The translations under genes and the position numbers were made by a program. The notes below the pieces were generated by a model. It was not told where the DNA came from, ran no database searches, and saw nothing but the letters and a program-made list of their open reading frames with translations. A stretch of DNA of 64,000 nt from a virus. Every line of letters starts with the position of its first letter. Position 1 is the first letter of the stretch. The stretch is taken from IMG/VR virus record IMGVR_UViG_3300037294_000176, positions 1 to 64,000 of that record, one strand, 5' to 3'. Positions 6,698 to 15,252 of this stretch are shown in pieces.

Positions 6698-6701
6698 CCC
6701 A

Positions 6702-6739
6702 CCCCTCAATGACATCCTTAACTGGGCGTCATTGAGGGG
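6702..6739 (+). terminator. intrinsic terminator, 12-bp stem
   Basis: CCCCTCAATGAC (6702-6713) pairs perfectly with GTCATTGAGGGG (6728-6739). The 14-base loop contains CTTAACTG, and a T-rich stretch follows about 10 bases later. It closes the second gene run. Confidence 0.8.
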
Positions 6740-6766
6740 ATCATCCCTTTATTTTTTGGTTTTATT

Positions 6767-7018
6767 ATGGTCGATCTTGTTTTACTTACATCGTACGCTG
6801 AAGCTAAAAGAAGTGGCTTTGACAATAATATGCGACACACTACTGACAAATTCTTAGTAGCTTTTGTTGCTGGTGACTCGCTAGATAGACTTCGTGGAGT
6901 AAAGTTTAAAAAAGTCTTTCTCAGTAAGAGAGCTATGCAACAACTCACTACAAGTGAGAGAAAAGCTTTAGAAGATCAGATTTACTACGGCAATACACCA
7001 GCAGTTATTTACCTATGA
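6767..7018 (+). CDS. hypothetical protein, 83 aa
   Basis: Isolated gene between a terminator and the long non-coding region. Starts at ATG 6767; no strong Shine-Dalgarno is visible. Mixed alpha/beta protein with a basic centre (RGVKFKKVFLSKRAM). No family recognised. Confidence 0.55.
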   Translation: MVDLVLLTSYAEAKRSGFDNNMRHTTDKFLVAFVAGDSLDRLRGVKFKKVFLSKRAMQQLTTSERKALEDQIYYGNTPAVIYL

Positions 7019-7397
7019 GCAAACTAGGTAGCGTCTATGGCCTACTTATGAGCGTAGATTAGCTAACGTACAATGGTCTTAGCTTAACCCCGTTAAATTA
7101 ACCCAAAGAGGTTTCCCCAGAGGTCACTCCCCACTCCTATCTATAGACGAAAGCCGATACTAGATGCTAAGGCTATCGCTCTTGCTTAGTCGAGTATCGT
7201 CGTCATCGTTCTCGACCAAGAGACGTAAACGTCTATAACTATTCCTAAAAGATATATTTAATATACTCTTTGTGGCAGTACGTCCTCGAGTTACTTGCAG
7301 TGAAAGCATACTAAGTGCTAGAAACTGTTGGAGGTCTTTTGGGGTAGTGTTTTTACTAATCCCTGTGTACCAAGTCCGTTACCGGAGAGGTACCTCA
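7019..7397 (+). promoter_or_regulatory. long non-coding regulatory region upstream of the terminase cluster
   Basis: About 380 bases with no convincing gene. It holds the 18-bp repeat at 7087-7104, a short hairpin at 7221-7234 (AGACGT, AA, ACGTCT) and an AT-rich imperfect palindrome near 7250-7270 that could serve as a melting region. A frame open from GTG 7272 exists but lacks a ribosome site and is not scored as a gene before 7398. Confidence 0.55.
7087..7104 (+). promoter_or_regulatory. 18-bp repeat, candidate phage RNA polymerase promoter, copy 1
   Basis: ACCCCGTTAAATTAACCC, one of four copies matching ACCCCGTTRAMTTAACCC. All four are intergenic, on the same strand, and upstream of a gene cluster. 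The core GTTAANTTAAC is an interrupted palindrome. Conservation and placement fit a promoter for the T7-like polymerase encoded at 50962; an operator role is an alternative. Confidence 0.65.
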
Positions 7398-7697
7398 TTG
7401 AAAGCGAATAAAATGAATACGCTTAAGAAATTAGCTCTGTGGCTTAAACTGCTGTTTTCTCGTACAAAGAGCTATCCTGACGTAGAATTGTCAACAAGAA
7501 ATACTGCGTACTTTGATACGTCTATCAAGGTGTCTATTGATAAGCCCCAGGTCAGTTTGGAAAGAGTTGTTCTGGAAAATGGTGAGGCGTATTCCTTGAT
7601 CAGTGGCTATAAAGCCAAAGTAAACAAACGTGGTAGAACCATGTTCTTTAACAGTGGTGGTAAAGTTGTATCGAGTAAAGAAGCCTCTGGGTTTTAA
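7398..7697 (+). CDS. hypothetical protein, 99 aa (TTG start)
   Basis: I start at TTG 7398, seven bases after GGAGAGG at 7384-7390; ATG 7413 is an in-frame alternative. The first 25 residues are basic then hydrophobic (LKKLALWLKLLFS), possibly a membrane-associated helix, followed by a beta-rich domain. Function unknown. Confidence 0.5.
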   Translation: MKANKMNTLKKLALWLKLLFSRTKSYPDVELSTRNTAYFDTSIKVSIDKPQVSLERVVLENGEAYSLISGYKAKVNKRGRTMFFNSGGKVVSSKEASGF

Positions 7698-7713
7698 CTG
7701 GGTGTCAAGACCT

Positions 7714-7881
7714 ATGCCTACTGACGAGAACATTCATGTTATACCGCTTAACGATCTCCGTGAGCATGATGATAGTGTTCTCTGTTGGTGTTCACCTAAA
7801 CAAGACATCTTAGAGCCTTCCGTCTGGGTGCATAGTAGCGCCGATCGTCGAGAGGTTCACGAGAAAGGAATTATTAATTGA
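7714..7881 (+). CDS. conserved small phage protein (NDLREH family), 55 aa
   Basis: Recognised by the motif HVIPLNDLREHDDSVLCWC followed by a (V)HSSADRRE segment, the two halves of a short protein seen in many phages. ATG 7714 is chosen because it gives the family length; the frame is open further upstream over the previous gene. The conserved Cys and His residues may bind metal. Function not established. Confidence 0.7.
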   Translation: MPTDENIHVIPLNDLREHDDSVLCWCSPKQDILEPSVWVHSSADRREVHEKGIIN

Positions 7882-8306
7882 CAGTTCAACCGCATCCTAG
7901 TGGCGGCTTAACAGCTAGTGCTAGACATGCTGCTGGAGGAGTCAAAGCTAAACAACGGCTCGCAATGCTAGGCTTTGATCCTATCCAAGAGCTAGTAGAC
8001 CAGTATCGTGCACTTCAAGGCGAGCTGTTGTATCAAGAAGGCCGTCGTGATGGAGTTATTAAAGAATTTCTAGCAGACGGTATAAAGGAGCGTTCTTACA
8101 ACGCTGAATACCATTTAGCCATCTATGATAAGTTGACTGGCATTGCTGACAAGCTGCTGAGGTATGGTTATGGGCGTGTCCCAGAAACCACGGTCTTAGA
8201 GACCCTGCAGAAGACACCAATGATCATCAACTTGACAAAGAAAGGTGCTACTCACGTAATCAATCCTACAGATTTTGAGGAACCACATGATAACCTTCCA
8301 GACTGA
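7878..8306 (+). CDS. putative terminase small subunit, 142 aa (TTG start)
   Basis: TTG 7878 follows AAAGGAA and overlaps the preceding stop. The helical core (FDPIQELVDQYRAL ... KLLRYGYGRVPET) resembles small terminase-type proteins that sit just before the large subunit and recognise DNA for packaging. The C-terminal segment is extended. Assignment rests on position and this core pattern, not on a firm family match. Confidence 0.5.
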   Translation: MTVQPHPSGGLTASARHAAGGVKAKQRLAMLGFDPIQELVDQYRALQGELLYQEGRRDGVIKEFLADGIKERSYNAEYHLAIYDKLTGIADKLLRYGYGRVPETTVLETLQKTPMIINLTKKGATHVINPTDFEEPHDNLPD

Positions 8307-8586
8307 GAAGGGCAAGAAGCTCTTAGAATTTCTTGAAGAAGAGTACGGGCTACCCACTAACACGAAAAGTTTTAGTCTGGAAATGGGTGTAGATACCGCT
8401 CTTACGATTGATTGCGTCTTTTATCCCGTGGACAGCGTAAGTAAGAGCACTTTTGAACAACTTAAAGAAGAACTCAGCAAAAAGCCTATTAGACTCCCTT
8501 GCAAAGAAAAGTTCGTTAAGACAGCTACTCTCACATTCGATACTGATACCGTTGCTGAAGACACTAGCCCTCCGTGGGTTGAGTGA
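8287..8586 (+). CDS. hypothetical protein, 99 aa
   Basis: ATG 8287 is preceded by GAGGAA at 8277-8282 and overlaps the end of the putative small terminase. Small alpha/beta protein with a C-terminal acidic tail. Its stop overlaps the TerL start (TGATG). Function unknown. Confidence 0.55.
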   Translation: MITFQTEKGKKLLEFLEEEYGLPTNTKSFSLEMGVDTALTIDCVFYPVDSVSKSTFEQLKEELSKKPIRLPCKEKFVKTATLTFDTDTVAEDTSPPWVE

Positions 8587-9932
8587 TGGCTATTGAGCTT
8601 CATCCAGGACAGTCTGAAGTCTACGAAGACATGTTCATCAATAACGTGATGAAATATGGTGTAGTGTGTTGTTCGCGAGGGTGGGGTAAGAGCTATGAGG
8701 CCGGAGTTGCTGCCACAACAGCTATCTTTGAATTAATGGAGTTAGCACCCTGGGTGCCCCATAAGACGGTATACGTCATTGCACCCACCTACGACCAAGT
8801 CACTGAGATCTATTATCCCTTGCTTGCTTATGAGCTTGGGCTAGAGGCATATGCAATAAAGTCGTCCATGAGTGAAGGCCGATTCATATTTGAGAATAAC
8901 ATTGAACTACGACTTATTTCTTATGAGTCAATTGAGCGTATGCGTGGTAAAGGTGCCTACTTTGTAGTGTGGGATGAGGTCTCTTCATGTAAGAAGGGGC
9001 TGAATCCTAAAGAAGCTTGGCAGTCGATTATTCAACCGTGTATCGTGACTCGCTGGTCCCCAGAACGTGCCAAAGCCTATGGTTCTAAGCACTCTGGTAG
9101 GGCCTTGATGATTAGCACACCTAAGGGATACAATTTCTTTTACGAGCTATTTAACAAGCAGGATAAGAACGACGACTGGAAGTCTTATCACTTCGATTAT
9201 CACTCATCCCCATACCTAGACGTAAACGAGATCAAGAAAATTCAGCAGGACATTGATCCTATTGAGTTTGCATCTGAGTACTTAGCCTCTTTCGAAGACT
9301 CAGGTAATAACGTGTTCTACATGTTTAGTCGGAAAGACCACGTTAACAGAGAGATCGAGGATTTCTTTCTTCCCGAAGACGGTCAACAAGGCGAAGTAGT
9401 TCATGCGGCTATCGACTTCAACGTTGGTATCCAAGCAACAACTCTCTTTGCCGTTCGAGGAAACAAGATTGAGATAATTGATCAGATGAAGGGTCATCCA
9501 GATACGGAGACTCTCGCTATTGCCTTGAGCACTAAGTATAAAGGGCACAAGATTATTGCCTATCCAGATCCTTCCGGACGCGCTCGTAAAACCAGTGCCG
9601 CAGTGGGAGTCACCGACTTCAATATTTTGGAGCACTATGGGATACGCTGCTTGGCGCATAACAAGGCTCCTCCTATTATTGATTCAGTGCAAGCTGTCAA
9701 CGCTAAGTTGAAGAACGCGGCTGGAACTATCAGTATAACTGTTCATCCACGCTGCGAAGGGGTTATTCAATCTCTAGAGCGGACTAAGTGGGTGGATAGC
9801 AATCCTGATACAGCAACAATTGACAAGAAAGAAGGTATTGAGCACTTTTCAGATGGCATTCGCTATGCTGTAGAGTACTTGTATCCTGTGAGGAACAGCA
9901 AGAAGCGAGCCGCTCGTGGTTTTAGCTTTTAA
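8586..9932 (+). CDS. terL: terminase large subunit, 448 aa
   Basis: DNA-packaging motor ATPase/nuclease. Walker A is CSRGWGKS at residues 29-36 (K35); Walker B is VVWDE with D130-E131. The C-terminal nuclease has the expected acidic residues: D277 in AIDFNVG, D328 in the YPDPSGR segment and D423 in HFSDGIRYA. Length is typical. ATG 8586 overlaps the previous TGA; a GTG one codon earlier is possible. It docks on the portal and translocates DNA into the prohead. Confidence 0.93.
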   Translation: MAIELHPGQSEVYEDMFINNVMKYGVVCCSRGWGKSYEAGVAATTAIFELMELAPWVPHKTVYVIAPTYDQVTEIYYPLLAYELGLEAYAIKSSMSEGRFIFENNIELRLISYESIERMRGKGAYFVVWDEVSSCKKGLNPKEAWQSIIQPCIVTRWSPERAKAYGSKHSGRALMISTPKGYNFFYELFNKQDKNDDWKSYHFDYHSSPYLDVNEIKKIQQDIDPIEFASEYLASFEDSGNNVFYMFSRKDHVNREIEDFFLPEDGQQGEVVHAAIDFNVGIQATTLFAVRGNKIEIIDQMKGHPDTETLAIALSTKYKGHKIIAYPDPSGRARKTSAAVGVTDFNILEHYGIRCLAHNKAPPIIDSVQAVNAKLKNAAGTISITVHPRCEGVIQSLERTKWVDSNPDTATIDKKEGIEHFSDGIRYAVEYLYPVRNSKKRAARGFSF

Positions 9933-9941
9933 AGGACAACA

Positions 9942-10295
9942 ATGGAAGCTCAAGGCTTACTTGATATTGCGTATGGTATCATTAGCTTGCTGGCTGGTTG
10001 GATGTTCAAGCGTCTGTCGGACGATCTTAAAGAACTGAAGACTGCTGTCAAGGACGCAGACGACAAAGTAGATGTTGTAGCTTTGAATCTTGCTACTTAC
10101 TACCAAAAGAAAGAGGAGTTTGACAATATTGTCAGAACTTTTAATGAGAAGCTAGATAAGCTTGCAGGGCTTGAGGTCTTGTTGGCCACTAACTATGTAA
10201 CTCATAAAGCTCATGAGCGTGGACTAGATGACACGTTTACCCGTTTAGACCGTATTGAAAACAAACTTGACAATAAGGTGGACAAAACTAAATGA
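9942..10295 (+). CDS. membrane-anchored coiled-coil protein, 117 aa
   Basis: ATG 9942 follows AAAGGA. Residues 8-22 form a hydrophobic segment (IAYGIISLLAGWMF), then the chain becomes a highly charged coiled coil to the C-terminus. Such proteins next to terminase are often annotated as holin-like or structural accessory proteins, but the real holin candidate is at 46561. Function unknown. Confidence 0.55.
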   Translation: MEAQGLLDIAYGIISLLAGWMFKRLSDDLKELKTAVKDADDKVDVVALNLATYYQKKEEFDNIVRTFNEKLDKLAGLEVLLATNYVTHKAHERGLDDTFTRLDRIENKLDNKVDKTK

Positions 10296-10786
10296 GGACA
10301 TGTCAGTGTGGGAACACCCAATATCAGGAAAGTGGTATGTACCCTGCATCATGTGTAGGCTGTGACAATTGTAAAACTACAGTTACAACACCTCATGAGA
10401 AACCTACGGAGCATGTTTGGCGGCTCCGTTATAGTATGACAACGGGTAAGCCCGAAAGCCAAGAATGCGTAAACTGCTACAAGCGAGATCGAATTATGAC
10501 TGATCAGTTAACTCTAAACCTTGTTGAAGAACAGCCTCATCCACGAGTGACTAAAGACCATCTGCATAGCATCATCGCTAAGTCAACCTACCTTCACCAT
10601 GATCTCTTGACTATCTGTGTACTCACCCTCACTAACGGCTTTACTGTCACTGGCGAGAGTGCTTGCGCTAGTCCCGAGAACTATGATCGCCATGTTGGTG
10701 AGACGTATGCCTACGAAGACGCCTTTAAGAAGCTATGGCCACTTGAAGGGTACCTCTTGAAGCAACGACTCTACAACAAAACCTAA
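10292..10786 (+). CDS. Gp49-like phage protein with N-terminal Cys-rich extension, 164 aa
   Basis: The C-terminal 90 residues match the Gp49/Gp66 phage family: VTKDHLHSIIAKSTY, then LTLTNGFTVTGESAC, a D...G...A..DAF..LWPLEGYLLKQRL ending. The N-terminal 70 residues hold several Cys in CxC and CxxC-like pairs (CQCGN, CVGCDNC, CVNC), likely one or two zinc knuckles, which I do not associate with the usual short family members. Coupled by ATGA to the gene before. Confidence 0.8.
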   Translation: MRTCQCGNTQYQESGMYPASCVGCDNCKTTVTTPHEKPTEHVWRLRYSMTTGKPESQECVNCYKRDRIMTDQLTLNLVEEQPHPRVTKDHLHSIIAKSTYLHHDLLTICVLTLTNGFTVTGESACASPENYDRHVGETYAYEDAFKKLWPLEGYLLKQRLYNKT

Positions 10787-10794
10787 GGGCTAGT

Positions 10795-11391
10795 ATGGCT
10801 AGAGCAAAACTTACAGCTACTTCTAATGACCTAGTCACTGACTCAGGTTCTGTGCTCTGGTCACTTGTCAAAGGCGAGCAGCTAGAGTACCCTATTCTTT
10901 TAGACTTCATGACAGACGCCACGGTGCAAGGTTACATCTTCGAGGCTGTTGTTATTGAAGCTTTCAATCTAGAAGGTCAACTTGACAGACCTTCTGTCGT
11001 AAGACCCTTTGGTGCTAAAACCACTTTAGGTGTTCGTAGACCTAACTTTGTAGGTGTTTGGAGTCCTATTCAACAGTATAACTTTGAAAATGTTGTGTTG
11101 TATATGGGTCTTTATTACAAGCTACTCACAGGAGCAGCAAGAGTAAATGCAGAGCCACCCGTTACTGACAGTGCGTGGGAAGAAACCGCGCTCAATATTG
11201 TTAACTTGCAGTTCCCACTCAGCCTTGGCGATGACTGGAGTGTTAAACCAACCGTCAACAGTCCAGCCTATGGTTTCTTCGAGCTTCGCGTAAAAGAGCC
11301 TAACAATAGCATCTTTGTGCGTACCTGGAAACCTATCAGGGGTATGGTAGAGTTACATTACTCCCCTACTGACGAAGTAGTGGATGTGTAA
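10795..11391 (+). CDS. putative virion structural protein, 198 aa
   Basis: Beta-rich protein at the start of the block of structural genes between terminase and portal. A segment VVLYMGLYYKLL followed by aromatic residues resembles small carbohydrate-binding modules in phage tail proteins, though this is only a pattern impression. No Cys and no membrane segment. Likely part of the receptor-binding apparatus. Confidence 0.5.
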   Translation: MARAKLTATSNDLVTDSGSVLWSLVKGEQLEYPILLDFMTDATVQGYIFEAVVIEAFNLEGQLDRPSVVRPFGAKTTLGVRRPNFVGVWSPIQQYNFENVVLYMGLYYKLLTGAARVNAEPPVTDSAWEETALNIVNLQFPLSLGDDWSVKPTVNSPAYGFFELRVKEPNNSIFVRTWKPIRGMVELHYSPTDEVVDV

Positions 11392-11393
11392 TC

Positions 11394-12845
11394 ATGGTCA
11401 GGCGGGTGGATATCAAACTATCCTTTGCTTCCGTTGTTGCAAGGATAGCCAAAGCTAGTCCTGTAGCAAGTAAGACTGCTAAACCAGTTACTGCTTCGCT
11501 CACAGGCTCAGCGCTCACGAATACAGCTGTTGGTAACCTTAGCCTCAAGCTGAATATTGATAACGCAAACCAGCGTGAAGGTTTGTTCATTGAATACTAC
11601 GAGAGAACTACACCTGTTGAGGTGTTTAGCTTTGAGATTGCTTCTCTTAGAGTTGACACTTTACAGGCGTACTATAGCTTCTCGGCTACATTTACAAAGG
11701 TCATTGCGGAAACAGCATCTTTTGTAAGTGACACGTATTTGAGCTTCTTGACAGCTAGGCAAGACGCATCAATCCTGACAGCTAGCATTAGCTTGCAACC
11801 GCATAAATTATTTTTCGAAATCGTCACTTACCTTGATACGTTTGCAATTGTACCGACTAAGGGCGTTAACGAACTACTAATTCCGGCTGAAGCTCTACGC
11901 TTTAATGTTAGCGCCACCCTTATTGAGTTTTTCACAGCAACCGATGATATTCTCGGCGAAGCGTCTATCGATGATGAGCAAACAGCCTCAGTCGGTAAGT
12001 TTCTTGTGGACTACTATGGCTTGTCAGAGAGTATTGGTCTCTCTGTTGGCTTTATTCGCGATCAAATCACGGATACCTTCTCGCAGTCGGAATTAGTTAG
12101 TCTAGTTCCGAACAAAGGCGTACAAGATTATGTAGGCTCAGTTGAGTACTACGAGAAGGTTATAGGTAAGAACCCAGAAGACGTTCTTGCCCCGTCTGAA
12201 GTATTAGTGCGAGATATTTCTACAGTTCTTGCCCAAGACAGCTTTCTATATTCGGAAGTTGTCTTGGTGTCACAAGGTTACAGCCGAGACTTTGAAGACT
12301 TTATTTATCCTGTTGGGTTTGCTGAAATTGTCTACATCAAAGCAAACTTCAACATTCTACCGCAAGACTACGTTGTCTATCCAGAAACACTGATCTATAA
12401 TCTGGACAGAGTCATGGCTGAGTCAGTTGTTATACAGGCTCCCGTTTACTTGACTGTTTCTAGGCCAGTAGAAGACAGTGTTTCAGGCTATGATTCCTTA
12501 GTATTCTCTGCCAGTCTTAGACCTACGGATGGCTTTGGTTGGGTTGAAGTTAGAACCGTTACTGTGTCTACGATAAAGACTGAGTTGACAACACTCAGCG
12601 AAGATTTCAATAAATTGGTTGAAAGTGTTATCTCTGAGCTAGTTGGCTCACAAGATAACCTGGCGAATTCTGCCAAGAAAGTTTTAGTAGATAACTCGGA
12701 CTTGATTGAAGCTGTGAGTGCTTCCATGAATATCTCTGTAAATAACGTTAGTGCGATGGTTGAGGCTGTTGCCGCCACTATCTCTAATTACTTTGCAGCT
12801 GATTACACAGAGCCCGACTACGTCGGTTCTACCACCTATTTCTAA
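11394..12845 (+). CDS. repetitive putative structural protein, 483 aa
   Basis: Built from degenerate repeats of roughly 40-60 residues, each with a Ser/Glu-rich helix and an aromatic strand (for example DTFAIVPTKGVNE and LVSLVPNKGVQDY). It ends in ADYTEPDYVGSTTYF, a closing motif I associate with phage structural proteins. Such architecture suits an extended fibre or spacer. It starts two bases after the previous stop. Confidence 0.5.
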   Translation: MVRRVDIKLSFASVVARIAKASPVASKTAKPVTASLTGSALTNTAVGNLSLKLNIDNANQREGLFIEYYERTTPVEVFSFEIASLRVDTLQAYYSFSATFTKVIAETASFVSDTYLSFLTARQDASILTASISLQPHKLFFEIVTYLDTFAIVPTKGVNELLIPAEALRFNVSATLIEFFTATDDILGEASIDDEQTASVGKFLVDYYGLSESIGLSVGFIRDQITDTFSQSELVSLVPNKGVQDYVGSVEYYEKVIGKNPEDVLAPSEVLVRDISTVLAQDSFLYSEVVLVSQGYSRDFEDFIYPVGFAEIVYIKANFNILPQDYVVYPETLIYNLDRVMAESVVIQAPVYLTVSRPVEDSVSGYDSLVFSASLRPTDGFGWVEVRTVTVSTIKTELTTLSEDFNKLVESVISELVGSQDNLANSAKKVLVDNSDLIEAVSASMNISVNNVSAMVEAVAATISNYFAADYTEPDYVGSTTYF

Positions 12846-12854
12846 GGAAACTTT

Positions 12855-13307
12855 ATGATTAACGAAAAGATGCTGCTTAAGGGTACCTTGACCCTAACGC
12901 TCACTGACGCAAACGGCCAGATTGTCTCCCATCATGCTGAAAACATGATTGTCACGACTGGACTGTCGTACATTGCGTCTCGTATGAGAGATGCCACGGC
13001 TACTGTAATGTCGCACATGGCTATCGGTTCTGGAACGGTCGCTGCTGCTACTGCTAACAGCGGACTCGGTACCGAACTCGGTCGCACCGCTTTGACTGGT
13101 ACAACAATTGTTACGACAAATGTCGCTAATGATAGTGTTCAGTATGCTGCTACGTTTGGTGCAGGTGTTGGTACCGGTGCCGTTACTGAGGCTGGCCTTT
13201 TTAACGCTGCGTCTGCCGGTGTGATGCTCAGCCGTACTGTCTTCCCGGTCATCAACAAGGGTGCTCTTGATACCCTTACTGTGACCTGGAAAGTTACAGC
13301 GCAGTAA
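12855..13307 (+). CDS. conserved phage structural protein, 150 aa
   Basis: Matches a common phage pattern: an N-terminal strand domain, SHMAIGSGT, a Gly/Ala/Thr-rich middle, FGAGVGTGAVTEAGLFNA, then a final strand TVTWKVTAQ. Proteins with this signature usually lie next to tail fibre genes and are thought to be tail or fibre components. AAGGAAAC precedes ATG 12855. Confidence 0.6.
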   Translation: MINEKMLLKGTLTLTLTDANGQIVSHHAENMIVTTGLSYIASRMRDATATVMSHMAIGSGTVAAATANSGLGTELGRTALTGTTIVTTNVANDSVQYAATFGAGVGTGAVTEAGLFNAASAGVMLSRTVFPVINKGALDTLTVTWKVTAQ

Positions 13308-13316
13308 GAGACACCC

Positions 13317-13514
13317 TTGATGGTTGACATTACTACACGCCAAGTTTCGGGTGGCCCTGGAGTTACCGTCAAGGGCGGACCTCTAACAAACGAAGAAATG
13401 GACGCTAACTTTATCAGTCTTCAAGAAGCCACGCAGAGGCCAGCAGCCGATGCTGACAGGGCTATCTTTGAGATACTAGGTATGAGCGCCATTTATAATC
13501 TCACAACCGCCTGA
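13317..13514 (+). CDS. tail-fibre N-terminal adaptor-like protein, 65 aa
   Basis: Contains VKGGPLTNEEMDANFISLQEA, close to the KG.PLT..E.DANF.NL element found at the N-terminus of many phage tail fibres. Here it is a separate 65-residue protein ending ten bases before the TTG of the large spike/fibre gene. It may join the fibre to the virion. A split of an ancestral fibre gene is an inference. Confidence 0.55.
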   Translation: MMVDITTRQVSGGPGVTVKGGPLTNEEMDANFISLQEATQRPAADADRAIFEILGMSAIYNLTTA

Positions 13515-13524
13515 GGAGGGCATA

Positions 13525-15240
13525 TTGACAACTACAGTAGCTGCCATCCAGTCGCTGATCAATAAGATCAACGCGCTAGTTACGGATCCAACTTTCGTCA
13601 AAGACAATGCCACAATGGTGGCGCTCCTGGCAAATGCCTCGACGCAACTTCAAGGTGGTGCTTCTCTTGAAGGGGAGATTCTAGCAAATATCCAAGTGAT
13701 TTTGGATACCTTTGACGCACAAACTAACACCGCTACTGTCGCACTTAACACCGCTACTGGCAACCAAACTACACTTATCACTGCTGCCCGTGATGCTGTT
13801 GTTGTAGCAAAGGATGCACTCATTGCTGCAACAGAAACTATCAACGGAATCAGTGTTAATACGACGTCTATCAAAACAACCGTAGAAACGTCCGGGGGAT
13901 TTATTACTGAGCTAGCCAGTCGCAAAAGCCCGTTACTAGCAAGACCTTTAGGTTTTCCGTCGCTACAGTTAGTGCCTGAGTCGGCAACCAGTGGTTACCA
14001 ATCTCAAAACTATGTCGCTGCTATCAATCTCTCTATCCTTGACCGACGCACAAGCAAAGTCTGGGCTGGTGGTATTCGCCCAGCTGGTGGAACGAATGTA
14101 AACGAACCTCGGCGCTTTGTATGTTCTTTTGACATTCCAACAAAGCAGTGGACAGTACACCTCGAAGTGTACCAGCCCGGCGCTGCAGTGATGCCAACCG
14201 TTTTAATGCTTCCTATGGCACGGTCAGCAGCAGACAACACTACGGTTATCGCTAACACGTTCATTAACGATTGGTCAATGAGCGGCAGTTTTGACACCAT
14301 TAGTCCTACCACCATGCTTGTCTCAAATTCTGATAACTCGTTTACCACAGCGACTACAGTAAACTCTACCAACAATCGTCCACAAGTGTTAGGTTACATG
14401 ACTTACGATCGAGTTAACAAGACTTTGGTGTATATTGCCAACACAAGTGGTAATTGGACCATAAGTGGCGCACCCAGCGCAACCAGCCAAGTTCGCGAGC
14501 TGTTTGGGGACGGTACAACGCGCCAAGTTACGGGTAACATCGTGGGTCCGGTAGCCTACATGAACTATGTTCTCACCAATCCTGAACGTTTTTACATTCT
14601 GTCTGCGCCAGACTTGGATACAGCAACTACCTCCCCAGGCCTTAGTGCCCCTCGTAGGCGCACAGCTCTGAAGCACCCAGGCCCAGAAATATTGCAGTAC
14701 CGGCAAGGCTACAATAGTAGCTATGCCCACAACGTTGGCAATGAAGGTTCGTACAAGTTTCTTTACGGCGCTCACCAGCATAATATGCTACTAAATGATC
14801 CAAGAACCCTTCAGTATACGCTTGGTCATGGGCTTCGTACGCCGCAATGGGTCATAAACGCTGATGGATCCGTTTCATTTCAAACGACATACTACTCACC
14901 AATCACTGAGACCTACAACCAGCCTAACAGTTCAGCAACTGACAGTAACTCCGGCTTCAATTTAATCAACGATGGCTACGAGTTTGTCACAGTAAACTCT
15001 TTGGAAGACACCGTCCTGGCTGTTGGTAGAGTTAAGCCGCAGTACTCAGAAGCCTTTAAAACAACCTTCGTTCAAAGCCGGCTTGGCATTGGTGCTTACT
15101 TTCCATGGTGTGTTGATTCGGTAACTAACACTGTTTTCTCATTCTGCGGCGAACGAGCCGCAGTCGTCGACAGTTCGAGCTCTACTACGGGCAATCCCTG
15201 GTGCAATCAGGCTGCCATCTCTGTTCAAAAGCTAGTTTAG
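13525..15240 (+). CDS. putative receptor-binding tail fibre/spike, 571 aa (TTG start)
   Basis: TTG 13525 has a very strong site (GAGGAGGG at 13513-13520). Residues 1-125 are helical with Ala/Thr heptads (a likely trimeric coiled coil), and the rest is a long beta-rich domain with many aromatic and Asn/Ser/Thr residues typical of receptor-binding domains. It follows the fibre-adaptor gene. No hydrolase motif recognised. Assignment rests on architecture and context. Confidence 0.55.
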   Translation: MTTTVAAIQSLINKINALVTDPTFVKDNATMVALLANASTQLQGGASLEGEILANIQVILDTFDAQTNTATVALNTATGNQTTLITAARDAVVVAKDALIAATETINGISVNTTSIKTTVETSGGFITELASRKSPLLARPLGFPSLQLVPESATSGYQSQNYVAAINLSILDRRTSKVWAGGIRPAGGTNVNEPRRFVCSFDIPTKQWTVHLEVYQPGAAVMPTVLMLPMARSAADNTTVIANTFINDWSMSGSFDTISPTTMLVSNSDNSFTTATTVNSTNNRPQVLGYMTYDRVNKTLVYIANTSGNWTISGAPSATSQVRELFGDGTTRQVTGNIVGPVAYMNYVLTNPERFYILSAPDLDTATTSPGLSAPRRRTALKHPGPEILQYRQGYNSSYAHNVGNEGSYKFLYGAHQHNMLLNDPRTLQYTLGHGLRTPQWVINADGSVSFQTTYYSPITETYNQPNSSATDSNSGFNLINDGYEFVTVNSLEDTVLAVGRVKPQYSEAFKTTFVQSRLGIGAYFPWCVDSVTNTVFSFCGERAAVVDSSSSTTGNPWCNQAAISVQKLV

Positions 15241-15252
15241 GGAACCACGACA

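Noticed and set aside
7087-7104. 18-bp repeats read on the minus strand as T7-like promoters ending in GGG
   Set aside because: The reverse complement does contain GGGG, but there are no minus-strand genes to transcribe; the plus orientation fits every copy.
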